Shown: positions 5,070-5,659 of the stretch, piece after piece
Layout of the letters: each line of letters begins with the position of its first letter
How positions within the stretch are numbered: position 1 is the first letter of the stretch
NCBI GenBank assembly: GCA_034664395.1
Contig: JAXDHQ010000258.1
Coordinates: forward strand, 1-5,659
From: JAOPZW01 sp034664395
GTDB lineage: Bacteria > Actinomycetota > Thermoleophilia > Solirubrobacterales > Solirubrobacteraceae
DNA length: 5,659 nucleotides
Reading direction: 5' to 3'
Position numbers and translations under genes: made by a program
The notes under the pieces: generated by a model
What the model was told of the DNA's origin: nothing
Database searches by the model: none
What the model saw: the letters and a program-made list of their open reading frames with translations, nothing else

Positions 5070-5659
5070 GGCGCGTGACGCTATCCCAGCGGCGGTCCTC
5101 CTCGATGCCCTGGGCACGCTGATCGAGCTCGAGCGGCCGTGGCCGCACCTCGTCGCGGAGCTCGCGGCGCGCGGCGTGGTGGTCGGCGAGGACGACGCGC
5201 GGCGGGCGATGCTGGCCGAGATGGCCTACTACCGCGCCCACCACGACGAGGCCTCGTCGTGGGCCGCCCTGCGCGACCTGCGCCGCCGCTGCGCCGGCGT
5301 CGTCGCCGGCGAGCTCGGGCTCGCGCTCCCGCCCGACGACGTGCTCGAGGCGCTGCTGGCGTCGATCCGCTTCAACGCCTACCCCGAGGTGCCGGAGGCG
5401 CTCGCCCGGCTGCGCGCGGGTGGCGCCCGGCTGGCGGTGGTGAGCAACTGGGACGTCTCGCTGCACGACGTGCTGGAGCGCACGGGGCTGCGCCCGCTGG
5501 TCGACGCGGTCGTCATCTCGGCCGAGGTCGGCGTGGCCAAGCCGCAGCCGGCGATCTTCCACGCGGCGCTGGAGCGCCTGGGGGCGACGGCGGCCGACGC
5601 GCTGCACGTGGGCGACAGCCTCGAGCTCGACGTCGCCGGGGCGCGCGCGGCGGGCCTGC
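5068..5659 (+). CDS. HAD-superfamily hydrolase, subfamily IA (3' end outside window)
   Basis: The frame opens with ATG 5068 behind TGAGG and stays open to the window edge, giving 197 residues of an incomplete gene. HAD enzymes transfer a group through an aspartyl intermediate, most often hydrolysing phosphate esters. Motif I is VLLDALGTL (10-18) with putative nucleophile Asp13. The helical cap spans roughly 20-105. Motif II is VVSNWD (124-129, Ser126), motif III is the lysine of GVAKPQPAIF (155-164, Lys158), and motif IV is HVGDSLELDVAGARAAGL (180-197, Asp183 and Asp188). The second Asp of the usual DxDGT motif is replaced by Leu15. This resembles the REG-2/HDHD3-like and L-2-haloacid dehalogenase branches (DAYGT in the latter) more than classical phosphatases. 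The substrate is unknown. The gene is divergent from mscS, with start codons overlapping by 2 bp; no shared pathway is evident. Confidence 0.9.
   Translation, partial: MARDAIPAAVLLDALGTLIELERPWPHLVAELAARGVVVGEDDARRAMLAEMAYYRAHHDEASSWAALRDLRRRCAGVVAGELGLALPPDDVLEALLASIRFNAYPEVPEALARLRAGGARLAVVSNWDVSLHDVLERTGLRPLVDAVVISAEVGVAKPQPAIFHAALERLGATAADALHVGDSLELDVAGARAAGL
5078..5083 (-). promoter_or_regulatory. Candidate -10 element for a leaderless mscS transcript
   Basis: On the minus strand TAGCGT fits TANNNT and is 8 nt before the mscS ATG, the same geometry as the candidate before infA. A 16-nt spacer would place TCGAGG at the -35 position, which matches the TTGACA consensus at only three places. 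The element lies within codons 4-6 of the divergent HAD gene. Confidence 0.35.

Noticed and set aside
2044..5607. Single minus-strand open frame of 1187 codons running through the PBP, mscS and HAD regions
   Set aside because: Only the part from 4248 down shows family motifs. The rest lies in a different frame from the clear MscS protein and is Arg/Gly/Pro-rich, as expected of a shadow frame in very GC-rich DNA.

Overview
The window is very GC-rich DNA with dense, closely packed genes on both strands and many long spurious antisense frames. GC content, the use of GTG starts, few canonical Shine-Dalgarno sites on the minus strand and the protein relatives all point to an actinobacterium. The FlgM-like gene and the style of the proteins suggest a flagellated member of the Thermoleophilia/Solirubrobacterales type; that placement is inference from family knowledge, not a search result. 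No mobile element, CRISPR array, rRNA or tRNA was seen.

Layout from left to right: (1) the 3' end of a plus-strand polytopic membrane protein (1-525), entering from outside the window. (2) A 164-bp intergenic region (526-689) with a possible hairpin, a flagellar sigma-28-like promoter and an inverted repeat of its -10 core. (3) A short plus-strand gene for a FlgM-type anti-sigma-28 factor (690-893), whose 3' end overlaps the convergent thiL gene by 56 bp. (4) A minus-strand block read from 5069 down to 838: a small MscS-type channel, a class A penicillin-binding protein, translation initiation factor IF-1 (infA) and thiamine-monophosphate kinase (thiL). The gaps are 19, 26 and 1 nt, so this looks like one operon, possibly with an internal infA promoter. 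(5) A plus-strand HAD-like hydrolase beginning at 5068, whose ATG overlaps the divergent mscS ATG by 2 bp, and which runs off the right edge.

The minus-strand block mixes envelope functions (osmotic release, peptidoglycan synthesis) with translation initiation and the last step of thiamine diphosphate synthesis. I see no single pathway joining them; growth-linked co-expression is the simplest reading. The one regulatory circuit suggested by the sequence is at 592-692: an anti-sigma-28 gene apparently behind its own sigma-28-type promoter, which would be a negative feedback loop. Most of the window is ordinary housekeeping sequence. The items worth a second look are the flgM locus, infA lying apart from its usual ribosomal-protein neighbours, the overlapping divergent starts, and the altered HAD nucleophile motif.
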